Assembly (NCBI GenBank): GCA_036270655.1
Contig: DATBCD010000025.1
Coordinates: forward strand, 22,042-86,041
Direction of reading: 5' to 3'
From: VBCK01 sp036270655
Lineage (GTDB): Bacteria; Pseudomonadota; Gammaproteobacteria; Burkholderiales; Burkholderiaceae_F
Length of the DNA stretch: 64,000 nucleotides
In this document: positions 52,448 to 61,189 of the stretch, in pieces
Position numbering within the stretch: position 1 is the stretch's first letter
How the letters are laid out: every line of letters starts with the position of its first letter
Notes under the pieces: generated by a model
Told to the model about the DNA's origin: nothing
The model's input: the letters and a program-made list of their open reading frames with translations, nothing else
Databases searched by the model: none
Position numbers and translations under genes: made by a program

Positions 52448-54051
52448 GCGTGCTCGAGACCCGGATCGACCGCGGCAGCGAGTCGTTCGCTCGCGCCCGG
52501 CAGGCGATGGCTGCCCTGGTCGAGAATCTGCGCGCCAAGGTCGGCCGGATCGCGCTCGGCGGCGACGAGGCCTCCCGCGCCCGCCATGTGGCGCGCGGCA
52601 AGCTGCTTCCGCGCGAGCGCGTGCAACTGCTGCTCGATCCGGGGGCACCGTTCCTGGAGCTGTCGCAGCTGGCCGCGCTGGATATGTACGACGGCGAAGC
52701 CCCTGGGGCGGGGCTGATCACCGGTATCGGGCGCGTCAGCGGCCGCGAATGTGTGATCGTGTGCAACGACGCCACGGTCAAGGGAGGAACGTATTTCCCG
52801 ATCACCGTGAAGAAGCACCTGCGGGCCCAGGAAATCGCCCGGGAAAACCGCCTGCCCTGCGTGTACCTGGTCGATTCCGGCGGAGCCAATCTGCCGAACC
52901 AGGACGAGGTGTTCCCGGACCGCGATCACTTCGGTCGGATCTTCTACAACCAGGCGACGCTGTCGGCGCAGGGCATCGCCCAGATTGCGGTCGTGATGGG
53001 CTCGTGCACCGCGGGCGGGGCGTACGTGCCGGCGATGAGCGACGAGGCCATCATCGTGCGCAACCAGGGAACGATCTTCCTGGGCGGTCCGCCGCTGGTG
53101 AAAGCGGCCACCGGCGAAACGGTCACTGCCGAGGAGCTCGGAGGCGGGGATGTGCATACGCGCCTGTCGGGCGTGGCCGACCACCTGGCGCACGACGACC
53201 GGCATGCGCTGGCGCTGGCGCGCCGGATCGTGGCGCGCCTCGGCCCACGCCAGCGGGCTTCGGTTGCGCTGCGCGATCCGGCGCCCCCGCTGCACGATCC
53301 GCAGGATCTGTATGGAGTCGTGCCGACCGACGTGCGCCAGCCTTATGACGCTCGCGAGCTGATCGCGCGCATCGTCGACGGCAGCGAATTCGACGAATTC
53401 AAGGCGCGTTTCGGCACCACGCTGGTGACCGGGTTCGCGTGGATCCACGGCATTCCCGTCGGGATCCTGGCCAACAACGGGATCCTGTTCTCCGACAGCG
53501 CGCAAAAGGGCACGCATTTCATCGAGCTGTGCTGCCAGCGCGAAACGCCGCTGGTGTTCCTGCAGAACATCACCGGATTCATGGTCGGGCGCAAGGTTGA
53601 GGCCGAGGGCATCGCGCGCCATGGTGCCAAGCTGGTGGCCGCGGTCGCCTGTGCGCAGGTGCCCAAGTTCACGCTGATCGTCGGAGGCTCGTTCGGCGCC
53701 GGCAACTACGGCATGTGCGGGCGTGCGTACTCGCCGCGCCTGCTGTGGATGTGGCCCAACGCGCGTATCTCGGTGATGGGCGGGGAGCAGGCCGCCAGCG
53801 TGCTCGCCACGGTGCGGCGCGACGGTCTCGAGGCGCGCGGCGCCGCCTGGTCGCGCGAGGAGGAGGAGGCGTTCCGGGCTCCGATCCTGGCCCAATACGA
53901 GCGCCAGGGGCACCCGTACTACGCATCGGCCCGGTTGTGGGACGACGGCGTGATTGATCCGCTCGATACGCGCATGTGCCTGGCGCTGGGGCTGTCAGCC
54001 TCGCTCAATGCGCCGATCGAGCCGACCCGTTTGCCTGTGCTGCGGATCTGA
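52444..54051 (+). CDS. liuB: Methylcrotonoyl-CoA carboxylase, carboxyltransferase subunit
   Basis: A 535-residue carboxyltransferase subunit of 3-methylcrotonyl-CoA carboxylase, working with LiuD. Family blocks are GKLLPRERVQLLLDPGAPFLELS near the N-terminus, GSCTAGGAYVPAMSDE (acyl-CoA and biotin binding), QNITGFMVGRK and VVGGSFGAGNYGMCGRAY. The GTG start at 52444 overlaps the MFS stop by GTGA and gives the usual length. It is followed by 300 bases without a gene. Confidence 0.94.
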   Translation: MSVLETRIDRGSESFARARQAMAALVENLRAKVGRIALGGDEASRARHVARGKLLPRERVQLLLDPGAPFLELSQLAALDMYDGEAPGAGLITGIGRVSGRECVIVCNDATVKGGTYFPITVKKHLRAQEIARENRLPCVYLVDSGGANLPNQDEVFPDRDHFGRIFYNQATLSAQGIAQIAVVMGSCTAGGAYVPAMSDEAIIVRNQGTIFLGGPPLVKAATGETVTAEELGGGDVHTRLSGVADHLAHDDRHALALARRIVARLGPRQRASVALRDPAPPLHDPQDLYGVVPTDVRQPYDARELIARIVDGSEFDEFKARFGTTLVTGFAWIHGIPVGILANNGILFSDSAQKGTHFIELCCQRETPLVFLQNITGFMVGRKVEAEGIARHGAKLVAAVACAQVPKFTLIVGGSFGAGNYGMCGRAYSPRLLWMWPNARISVMGGEQAASVLATVRRDGLEARGAAWSREEEEAFRAPILAQYERQGHPYYASARLWDDGVIDPLDTRMCLALGLSASLNAPIEPTRLPVLRI

Positions 54052-54351
54052 CGTCGCCCCGGCGCGATCCGGTTCCTGATGCACGGCTTTTCACCGGACA
54101 CCTGCACGCGAGACTGGAGCAACTGCGGATCGCATCGGGTGCATCCGCGATACCGCAGGGCATGCCGCAAACCCGTTGAGGCTACGGGGTTAATCCTCAT
54201 GAGCGATGGTCGCGGCCGGCGTCGGCTGCTACGTTGACCGCCTCGAGTACCTGCTCGACTGGTCGATCACAACGGATTGCGACGCCCCGCGCAGTCGCAA
54301 AGCCGAAGAGCAGCTCGCCGCGCGACGTCCGGCGACATAAGGGGGAGATCC
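54052..54351. other. Intergenic region between liuB and the PHB depolymerase
   Basis: 300 bases with no gene I can support and no clear hairpin or repeat. The depolymerase promoter is expected here; I could not place it. Confidence 0.45.
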
Positions 54352-55848
54352 ATGTCTGCCGAGGTGCCTCGACCTGGCGCGAGCGTGCGCGCGGCGCTGG
54401 TTGCGCTGCTGAGCGTGGCCGTCGCGACCCGCGCCCACGCTGCCGCCGCATTGGCCTCCTACAACGTGGATCGCGCCCAGGTCTCGGTATCGGGCCTGTC
54501 CTCGGGCGGCTTTTTCGCGGTGCAACTGGGCGTCAGCTTCTCGTCGGTCTTCAAGGGCGTCGGCATCTTCGCCGGCGGCACCTACGATTGCGCCGCGCAG
54601 GTCAATTACGCTTCCTGCATGTACAACGCGACGCCGCCGATCTCGCAGTCGATCGCCAACATGAAAAACTGGAGCGGCAACCGCATCGACAACGTCGGCA
54701 ACATCGCGAACCAGCGCATCTACCTGTTCACCGGGACCAGCGACACGACGGTCGGTCCGCACGTGACCGACCAGGTCTACCAGCTGTACACCGGGACGGG
54801 GCACTTCGTGTCGGCCGCCAACGTGAAGTACGACAACACCAACAGCGCTGTCCATACCTTCCCAACCGACTTCGACGGCGCCGGCGACAACGCCTGCAAC
54901 GTCTCGATCTCGCCGTACATCAGCAACTGCCACTTCGACGGCGCTGGAGCGGCGTTGCAATGGATCCACGGCGCGCTTAATCCACGCAACGACGGCACCC
55001 TGGGCGGAAGCCTGCTGCAGTTCGACCAGACCGAATTCATCGCTGCGGGCCATGGGATGGACGCGACCGGCTGGCTGTACGTGCCGGCCCACTGCGCCGC
55101 CGGCCGCCAGTGCCGGCTGCACGTCGCGCTGCACGGGTGTCTGCAGGGGTATGCCAGCATCGGCCCGGATTTCCTCAACAACACCGGCTACAACCGCTGG
55201 GCCGATTCGAACGACATCATCGTGCTGTATCCGCAGGCCGTCGCGGACAGCGCGGTTCACACCACCGCCGCGAGCGGCTCGCTGCCGAATCCGAACGGCT
55301 GCTGGGACTGGATCGGCTGGTACGGTGCCGACTTCGACCGGAAGACCGGTGCCCAGGCCGGAGCGATCATGGCCATGGTCGATCGAATTCTGGCCGGGCA
55401 GGGCGGCCCCACGGGAGGCATCCCGCCGACCCCGGCCCAGGTCACCGTGACCGCCACGACCGGCGATTCGATCACGGTTGGCTGGACCGCCAGCGCGGGT
55501 GCCACCTCCTACGACGTGTATCGGGACGATGGCAAGGTGCAATCGACCGGCGCGACGTCGTTCACCGATGGCGGGCTCGCCCCCGCCACGACCCACAGCT
55601 ATGCGGTGTCGGCCCTGGACTCGGCCGGCGAAAGCGCCCGCTCCAGCGCGGTCAGCGGCACGACCGCGAGCGCAGTGCCTTACTCGCAGCAGGTCACCGC
55701 CACCGCACTCGGACACTATCTGGCCGGGCGGATCAACGTCGCGCAGTACGTGCAGTTGGGCCAGGAATACGGCTATCTGACGAACTTCACGCTCTACCTG
55801 TGCGGTTCGATCTGGACCAATTCGCCGACCTGCGGCGCGCTGCACTGA
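54352..55848 (+). CDS. Extracellular PHB depolymerase with FN3 domain
   Basis: A 498-residue secreted esterase with a signal peptide (ALVALLSVAVATRAHA). The catalytic domain (about residues 35-350) has the lipase box GLSSG with nucleophile Ser50, the oxyanion-type HGCLQGY block and several paired Cys. A fibronectin type III linker follows (about 358-443), then a short C-terminal domain of about 45 residues (YSQQVTATALGHYLAGRIN) which may bind the substrate. It hydrolyses denatured or extracellular polyhydroxybutyrate (inference from family). A GGGGGAG site precedes the ATG. It separates liuB from liuC. Confidence 0.85.
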   Translation: MSAEVPRPGASVRAALVALLSVAVATRAHAAAALASYNVDRAQVSVSGLSSGGFFAVQLGVSFSSVFKGVGIFAGGTYDCAAQVNYASCMYNATPPISQSIANMKNWSGNRIDNVGNIANQRIYLFTGTSDTTVGPHVTDQVYQLYTGTGHFVSAANVKYDNTNSAVHTFPTDFDGAGDNACNVSISPYISNCHFDGAGAALQWIHGALNPRNDGTLGGSLLQFDQTEFIAAGHGMDATGWLYVPAHCAAGRQCRLHVALHGCLQGYASIGPDFLNNTGYNRWADSNDIIVLYPQAVADSAVHTTAASGSLPNPNGCWDWIGWYGADFDRKTGAQAGAIMAMVDRILAGQGGPTGGIPPTPAQVTVTATTGDSITVGWTASAGATSYDVYRDDGKVQSTGATSFTDGGLAPATTHSYAVSALDSAGESARSSAVSGTTASAVPYSQQVTATALGHYLAGRINVAQYVQLGQEYGYLTNFTLYLCGSIWTNSPTCGALH

Positions 55849-55864
55849 CCCGTATCGAAACCGC

Positions 55865-56146
55865 TCAGCCTCGCTTGCGCGATGCCGCTCTGGCCTGCTT
55901 GAGCAGACCGGACGCGTTGGCAGGATCACGCAGCCAGATGCACAGTGCAACCGCCATGTTCTCGTCCATCGCGTCCACGATCGCGCGCTGACGATCGAGC
56001 TGACCTCGCTGCTCGATGACCCGCTGTGCGGCTGCCTTGATGGCGTCGGGGTCGACGTTCAATTCGTCAAGGCGCTTGACTTGCGCGGTGGCGAACGTCC
56101 ACCGGCCAAACAGCGAGGTCAGTTCCGAATCGATTTCCGTGCTCAT
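55865..56146 (-). CDS. Small hypothetical protein, 93 aa
   Basis: A 93-residue soluble protein, mostly alpha-helical and charged (RWTFATAQVKRLDELNVDPDA, AAQRVIEQRGQLDRQRAIVDAMDE), with a basic C-terminus (ARAASRKRG). The start is taken as the ATG at 56146 (MSTEIDSELTS); a longer open frame exists but is not protein-like. Unknown function. It is one of the few genes on the opposite strand within the liu region. Confidence 0.6.
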   Translation of the reverse strand: MSTEIDSELTSLFGRWTFATAQVKRLDELNVDPDAIKAAAQRVIEQRGQLDRQRAIVDAMDENMAVALCIWLRDPANASGLLKQARAASRKRG

Positions 56147-56339
56147 CGGTGCATCGGCTTTCTGCTGTCGCGGCAGGTGGGGAGCCCGCCAGGCAAAACA
56201 AGCAGGTTCCAATTTAACCCAAACACCGGATGTCGTCCGAAGTCGATGCCGGCCTGGCAGCGCCAGGCCGGCTCCGGATAGTGTCCCGACTCGCATTTCT
56301 GTAGCATCGAGCCGCCTGCGGTGGGCAGCGGAGCCGGCG

Positions 56340-57176
56340 ATGACGCAGGGATTGCAGACGCTTCAGACGGAAGTGCGCGACGGCGTGGGGTTCGTCACGA
56401 TGGCGCGCGAGCGCGTGCGCAACGCGTTCAACGAGTCGATGATCGAGGAGCTCGACGCGGCCTTCGGCGAGCTGGGCCGGAGCGCGCGCGTGCGCGCGAT
56501 CGTGCTGGCGGGCCGCGGCCCGGTGTTCTGCGCCGGTGCCGACCTGGACTGGATGGCGCGGATGGCCGACTTCACCCCGGAGCAGAACCGGCGCGACGCG
56601 TTGCAGCTGGCTCGCATGCTGCGCACCATCTGCGAGTGTCCGAAGCCGACGATCGCGCGCGTCCACGGCGACGCTTACGGCGGCGGCCTGGGCCTGGTGG
56701 CGGCCTGCGACATGGCGTTTGCCGCGCGCGGCGCCACCTTCTGCCTGAGCGAAACGCGGCTCGGGCTGATCCCGGCGACGATCGGACCGCACGTGGTTCG
56801 CGCGATCGGGCGGCGCAACGCGCTGCGCTACTTCCAGACCGCCGAGCGATTCGACAGTGCGGAGGCGCTGAGGATCGGACTGCTGCACGCGGTGCTCGCC
56901 CCCGAGCAGCTCGACGCCTGCATCGCCGGGGTGCTGGATGCGCTGTCTCAGACGAGCCTGCACGCCACGCGCGAGGCCAAGCGCCTGGTGCACGACGTCG
57001 CCGGCCGGCCGCTCACAGACCAGTTGCTGGCCGACACCGCGGAGCGCATCGCCGCGGTGCGCAGCTCGGACGATGGCCGGGAGGGGGTGCGCGCGTTTCT
57101 GCAGAAGCGCAAGCCGCAGTGGCAGGTCGGGCATCCGGACCCGCTGCCCGCCAGGGACGACGATGAAGAGATGTGA
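56340..57176 (+). CDS. liuC: Methylglutaconyl-CoA hydratase
   Basis: A 278-residue crotonase-family enzyme, assigned to 3-methylglutaconyl-CoA hydratase by its place between liuB and liuD. The oxyanion-hole segments are GPVFCAGADLDWM and GDAYGGGLGLVAACDM. The CLSETRLGLIPATIGPHV block holds the catalytic Glu (SETRLG). The C-terminus carries an unusual acidic tail (RDDDEEM). The start is the ATG at 56340; the upstream open frame is not conserved-looking. The LiuD gene follows after nine bases. Confidence 0.88.
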   Translation: MTQGLQTLQTEVRDGVGFVTMARERVRNAFNESMIEELDAAFGELGRSARVRAIVLAGRGPVFCAGADLDWMARMADFTPEQNRRDALQLARMLRTICECPKPTIARVHGDAYGGGLGLVAACDMAFAARGATFCLSETRLGLIPATIGPHVVRAIGRRNALRYFQTAERFDSAEALRIGLLHAVLAPEQLDACIAGVLDALSQTSLHATREAKRLVHDVAGRPLTDQLLADTAERIAAVRSSDDGREGVRAFLQKRKPQWQVGHPDPLPARDDDEEM

Positions 57177-57185
57177 TTCGGGCAG

Positions 57186-59282
57186 ATGTTTCGAACCTTG
57201 CTGATCGCCAACCGGGGCGAGATCTGCTGCCGGGTGGCGGCCACCGCGCGCCGCCTCGGAGTCAGGACGGTGGCCGTCTATTCGGACGCCGACGCCGCCT
57301 CGGCCCATGTGGCCGCCTGCGATGAAGCGATCCGGGTCGGAGGGCCGGCCGCCTCCGACAGCTACCTGAGGATCGACCGGATCGTGGCCGCGGCGCGTGC
57401 CAGCGGTGCCGACGCGATCCACCCGGGTTACGGCTTTCTGTCCGAAAGCGCCGCTTTCGCCACGGCGTGCGGGGATGCGGGCCTGACTTTCGTTGGACCG
57501 CCGGCGCGCGCGATCGAGGCGATGGGCGACAAGCGGCAGGCCAAGCAGCTGATGCGGGCTGCCTCGGTTCCGCTGATTCCCGGCTACGACGGCCAGGACG
57601 ATAGCGTGGCGACGCTGCGCTCGGAGGCTGCGCGGATCGGCTTTCCGGTGCTGATCAAGGCAGCCCTGGGAGGAGGCGGACGCGGCATCCGGGTCGTGAC
57701 GGCGCCTGACGAGTTCGAGGCGGCGCTGGCGTCATGCCGGCGCGAAGCGCTGGCGGCCTTCGGCAACGATCGGGTGCTGCTGGAGCGCTATCTGCCCGAC
57801 CCCCGTCACGTCGAGATCCAGGTGTTCGCCGACCAGCACGGCGGCTGCATCTGGCTGGGCGAGCGCGACTGCTCGGCCCAGCGGCGCCACCAGAAAGTCG
57901 TCGAAGAGTCGCCCGCGCCGGGCCTTGCGCCGGAGGTGCGCCTGCAGATGGGGCAGGCAGCGGTGACCGCCGCGCGGGCGGTCGGATACACCGGCGCCGG
58001 CACCGTGGAGTTTCTCGTGACAGCGGGCGGCCAGTTCTACTTCATGGAGATGAACACGAGGCTGCAGGTCGAGCATCCGGTCACCGAAATGGTTACCGGC
58101 CTGGACCTGGTCGAATGGCAACTGAGGGTCGCGGCGGGCGAGCCGTTGCCCCTGCAGCAGGACCAGGTGCGACTGCGCGGCCACTCGATCGAGGCGCGCA
58201 TCTACGCCGAGGATCCGGATCGCGACTTCGTACCGGCCACCGGGCAGGTCCATTACCTGGGGCTGCCGCCCCATGTCGCCTTCGCCATCAGGGCCGGCGG
58301 CGCCGATGGCGGGGAGCCGGCCCCGGTGCGAATCGACGGGTCGGTCCGGGCCGGCGACCGGGTCACACCGTACTACGATGCGATGATCGCCAAGGTGATC
58401 GTCTGGGGCATCGATCGCGAACAGGCGCTGGCCAGGATGCGCGAGGCGCTCCAGCAGACGATTCTGGTTGGATTGACCAGCAACGTCGAATTCCTGGTCC
58501 GCCTGGTCCGCAATGCGGACTTTTCGAGCGGGCGGGTCGACACCGGGCTGATCGGCCGTGAAATGCCCAGCCTCACCGATCCAGGCGATCCGTTCGAGCC
58601 GCATCTGGTGGCAGCGGCGCTGGCGCATGTTCTGGTCGAGGAAGCGCGCGCTCAGAGCGCCGACCCATGGTCGAACCGGCAGGGCTGGCGCCTGAACGGG
58701 ATCGCCGCCCGACGCGTCTGGCTGCGTTGCGGCGCGGCTTCGCACGAAGCGACGATCGAGTACCTTGCGCAAGGGCCGCTTCTGGCGTCCGGAGCCTGGC
58801 GGTCCCCGCTCGCGATCGATGCAAGCGAGGGCGCGCGGCTCCGGTTGCGGCTGGGCGAGCAGGTTATGGCGGCTGACGTCGTGCGGGACGGCGACGTGCT
58901 CCACGTATTCGCCGGCGCAGTCCACCGGGCCTTCGCTCTGGTCGATCCGGTCGGTGCCGCCGGCGAGGCCGACCAGGACGAGGACCGGCTATGCGCCCCG
59001 ATGCCGGGCAAGATCATTGCGATTCACGCATCGGCCGGCGACCGCGTGCGGCGGGGCCAGTTGCTGCTCGTGATGGAGGCGATGAAAATGGAACACTCGA
59101 TCGTGGCTCCGCACGACGGCGTGCTCGAGCAGCTGCGCTATCGCGTCGGCGACCAGGTCGAGGAAGGTGCAACGCTGGTGGCGCTGCGCGCGGCTGATGA
59201 AATTCCCCTCTCCCGCGCGGGCGGCGGGGCTGATGAGACTCCCCTCTCCCGCGCAGCGGGACAGGGGCGGGGGAGAGGGTGA
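57186..59282 (+). CDS. liuD: Methylcrotonoyl-CoA carboxylase, biotin-carboxylase subunit
   Basis: A 698-residue biotin-dependent carboxylase alpha subunit. It has a biotin-carboxylase half (LLIANRGEICCRV, HPGYGFLSES, KAALGGGGRGIRV, FMEMNTRLQVEHPVTE) and a C-terminal biotin-carrier domain with biotinyl-Lys634 in MEAMKMEHS. With LiuB it carboxylates methylcrotonyl-CoA. About the last 25 residues (ADEIPLSRAGGG then ADETPLSRAAGQG) come from palindromic repeats, after the natural family end near EEGATLVALRA. The stop overlaps the liuE GTG start. Confidence 0.94.
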   Translation: MFRTLLIANRGEICCRVAATARRLGVRTVAVYSDADAASAHVAACDEAIRVGGPAASDSYLRIDRIVAAARASGADAIHPGYGFLSESAAFATACGDAGLTFVGPPARAIEAMGDKRQAKQLMRAASVPLIPGYDGQDDSVATLRSEAARIGFPVLIKAALGGGGRGIRVVTAPDEFEAALASCRREALAAFGNDRVLLERYLPDPRHVEIQVFADQHGGCIWLGERDCSAQRRHQKVVEESPAPGLAPEVRLQMGQAAVTAARAVGYTGAGTVEFLVTAGGQFYFMEMNTRLQVEHPVTEMVTGLDLVEWQLRVAAGEPLPLQQDQVRLRGHSIEARIYAEDPDRDFVPATGQVHYLGLPPHVAFAIRAGGADGGEPAPVRIDGSVRAGDRVTPYYDAMIAKVIVWGIDREQALARMREALQQTILVGLTSNVEFLVRLVRNADFSSGRVDTGLIGREMPSLTDPGDPFEPHLVAAALAHVLVEEARAQSADPWSNRQGWRLNGIAARRVWLRCGAASHEATIEYLAQGPLLASGAWRSPLAIDASEGARLRLRLGEQVMAADVVRDGDVLHVFAGAVHRAFALVDPVGAAGEADQDEDRLCAPMPGKIIAIHASAGDRVRRGQLLLVMEAMKMEHSIVAPHDGVLEQLRYRVGDQVEEGATLVALRAADEIPLSRAGGGADETPLSRAAGQGRGRG
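59203..59228 (+). repeat. Palindromic repeat, degenerate copy D1 inside liuD
   Basis: A partial copy (CCCCTCTCCCGCGCGGG) read through in liuD. It is the first unit of a 36-base tandem duplication with copy D2: CTGATGA recurs at 59194 and 59230. Confidence 0.6.
59239..59282 (+). repeat. Palindromic repeat, copy D2 at the liuD end and liuE start
   Basis: CCCCTCTCCCGC-N3-GCGGGACAGGGG (one mismatch) followed by the conserved tail CGGGGGAGAGGGTGA. It encodes the last residues and stop of LiuD; the GTGA of its tail overlaps the stop and provides the liuE start, with GGGAGAGGG as the apparent ribosome binding site. Confidence 0.75.
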
Positions 59283-60202
59283 CGGTGAGCTCGAGCTTCC
59301 CAACCCGCGTAACGCTGGTCGACGTCGGCCCGCGCGACGGGCTGCAGAACGAGTCGCGGCAGGTCGCGACGCCGGTGAAGATCGAGCTGATCGAGCGCCT
59401 GGTGCAGGCCGGTATCCGCAAGGTCGAGGCGGCCGCTTTCGTCTCTCCCAAATGGGTGCCCCAGATGGCGGACAGTGCCGAAGTCATGGCCCGCCTGACC
59501 CGCCGCCCGGGCACCGTGTACGCGGCGCTGGTTCCGAACCTGAAGGGCTTCGAGGCCGCGCTGGCGGCGCGCGCGGACGAGATCGTGGTGTTCTCGGCCG
59601 CGAGCGAAACATTCTGCCGGATGAACATCAACTGCTCGATCGCCGAGTCGATCGAGCGCTTCGCCCCGGTGTGCCAGGCTGCCCGCAGCGCCGGCATCGC
59701 CGTGCGCGGCTCGATTTCCTGCTCGCTCGGCTGCCCGTACGAGGGGCCGGTTCGCCCGCAGGCGGTCGCGCGCGTGGCCCGGCTGATGAAGGACATCGGC
59801 GTGCAGCAGCTCGGGGTCGCCGACACGATCGGTGTCGGCACGCCGCGCGCGACCCAGGCCGCGTTCGAGGCGGTGCTCGCCGTGTATCCGCTGCAGGACG
59901 TGAGCGGCCATTTTCACGACACCTACGGCCAGGCGCTGGCCAACGTCTACGCGTGCCTGCAGATGGGCATATCCACCTTCGACGCCAGCGTGGCGGGGCT
60001 GGGCGGCTGCCCGTTCGCCCGCGGGGCCACGGGCAACGTCGCCACCGAAGATGTGCTGTACCTGTTGAACGGGCTGAGCATCGAAACCGGCGTCGATCTG
60101 GACCCACTGGTACAGATTGGCCAGTGGATCAGCGGCGTGCTCGACCGCAAGGCGGCCACGCGCGCCGGCAACGCGATCAGCGCGCGGGCCAGCGCCAAAT
60201 AG
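59279..60202 (+). CDS. liuE: Hydroxymethylglutaryl-CoA lyase
   Basis: A 307-residue TIM-barrel lyase that cleaves HMG-CoA to acetoacetate and acetyl-CoA, the last step of the liu pathway. Metal and catalytic motifs are VGPRDGLQNE near the N-terminus, GHFHDTYGQAL (two metal His) and the HMG-CoA lyase signature VAGLGGCPFARGATGN with the active-site Cys. The GTG at 59279 overlaps the liuD stop; a second GTG at 59285 is equally possible because the ribosome binding site supplied by the repeat lies just before both. Confidence 0.94.
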   Translation: MTVSSSFPTRVTLVDVGPRDGLQNESRQVATPVKIELIERLVQAGIRKVEAAAFVSPKWVPQMADSAEVMARLTRRPGTVYAALVPNLKGFEAALAARADEIVVFSAASETFCRMNINCSIAESIERFAPVCQAARSAGIAVRGSISCSLGCPYEGPVRPQAVARVARLMKDIGVQQLGVADTIGVGTPRATQAAFEAVLAVYPLQDVSGHFHDTYGQALANVYACLQMGISTFDASVAGLGGCPFARGATGNVATEDVLYLLNGLSIETGVDLDPLVQIGQWISGVLDRKAATRAGNAISARASAK

Positions 60203-60228
60203 CGGGGCGATCTTCAATGGAGCGGATC

Positions 60229-60522
60229 ATGAAGCTTCCAATGGCGCTGTCGCGGCCAAGCGGATTTCTTCCCATTATCATGTCGGGTGCCGCGCTCCTG
60301 GCAGTCCTGACACACGTTGCGATCTTCGGCGTTGCGCGCGAGGCCGACGAGGGAGCTGCGGCCCACCTCTGGCAGATTCTCATGGCGGGACAGTTGCCGA
60401 TCGTGGTTTTCTTCGCAATTCGGTGGTTACGAAAGGATCTGCGAGGAACGCTTGTCGTGTTGGGATTGCAGACGCTGGCGATTGTCGCAGCGATATCGCC
60501 CGTCCTTGTGCTGGGACTGTAG
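60229..60522 (+). CDS. Small membrane protein, unknown
   Basis: A 97-residue protein with three hydrophobic helices (residues about 10-33, 43-61 and 68-92). The start at 60229 is chosen for the GGAG six bases upstream; an in-frame ATG at 60217 would add four residues. I do not recognise a family. It follows liuE by 26 bases and its TAG overlaps the GTG of the thioesterase gene by one base (TAGTG). Confidence 0.6.
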   Translation: MKLPMALSRPSGFLPIIMSGAALLAVLTHVAIFGVAREADEGAAAHLWQILMAGQLPIVVFFAIRWLRKDLRGTLVVLGLQTLAIVAAISPVLVLGL

Positions 60523-60947
60523 TGAGCCCCGATCTTCGACCCGGCATCACCTACCGCCTGCAGTACACGGTTCCGGACACGAAGACCGTGCCGCACGTCT
60601 ATCGCGAATTCGGCGAGTTCCAGCAGATGCCCGAGGTGTTCGCGACCGGCTTCATGGTCGCCCTGGTCGAGCAGGCCTGCCTGCTGGCCGTGAAGCCCTA
60701 CCTGGACTGGCCCACCGAGCAGACGGTCGGAACGCACGTGAACCTGTCGCACCTGGCTGCGACCCCTCCGGGCCACCTGATCACCGTCGAATGCGAAGTG
60801 ACCGGGGTCGAGGGGCGGCGTATCCGCTTTCGCGCCAGCGCGCGTGACGAAAACGACCTGATCTCCGAGGGCACCCACGAACGCACCGTGATCGACTTCG
60901 AACGCTTCAACCGGCGCCTGGAGTCGAAGAAGAAGCCCGGGACATGA
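60522..60947 (+). CDS. Hotdog thioesterase, FlK-like
   Basis: A 141-residue single-hotdog acyl-CoA thioesterase closely similar in pattern to fluoroacetyl-CoA thioesterase FlK: KTVPHVYREF, PEVFATGFMVALVEQACLLAV, NLSHLAATPPG and GTHERTVIDFERFN. The FlK catalytic Thr, Glu and His have counterparts in EVFATGF, ALVEQAC and NLSHLA. It may release a short acyl group from CoA, but fluoroacetate as substrate is not implied. The GTG start overlaps the preceding stop and its own stop overlaps the DUF1289 start (ATGA). Confidence 0.83.
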   Translation: MSPDLRPGITYRLQYTVPDTKTVPHVYREFGEFQQMPEVFATGFMVALVEQACLLAVKPYLDWPTEQTVGTHVNLSHLAATPPGHLITVECEVTGVEGRRIRFRASARDENDLISEGTHERTVIDFERFNRRLESKKKPGT

Positions 60948-61189
60948 CCGCCGACCGGCACGACACGGCGGCAGACGCCGGCCCCGAGTCGCTGACCCCG
61001 GTGCCGTCGCCGTGCAACTCGGTGTGCCGGATGGATGCGGACGGCGTCTATTGCGTCGGATGTCTGCGGACGCTGGACGAGATCGCCGGCTGGGCCGGCT
61101 TCGACGACGAACGGCGGCGCCTGATCTGGAGGGAGCTGCGCCGGCGCCGGGCGCAAGCCGCGCAATCGCCATGCGGGCCCAGTCGTTGA
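60944..61189 (+). CDS. DUF1289 family protein
   Basis: An 81-residue protein with the DUF1289 cysteine motif: SPCNSVCRMDADGVYCVGCLRTLDEI, with four Cys spaced as for a small metal site. The C-terminus is basic (RELRRRRAQ). Function unknown, predicted cytoplasmic. ATGA coupling to the thioesterase upstream and a 19-base overlap with the next gene suggest one transcript. Confidence 0.85.
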   Translation: MTADRHDTAADAGPESLTPVPSPCNSVCRMDADGVYCVGCLRTLDEIAGWAGFDDERRRLIWRELRRRRAQAAQSPCGPSR

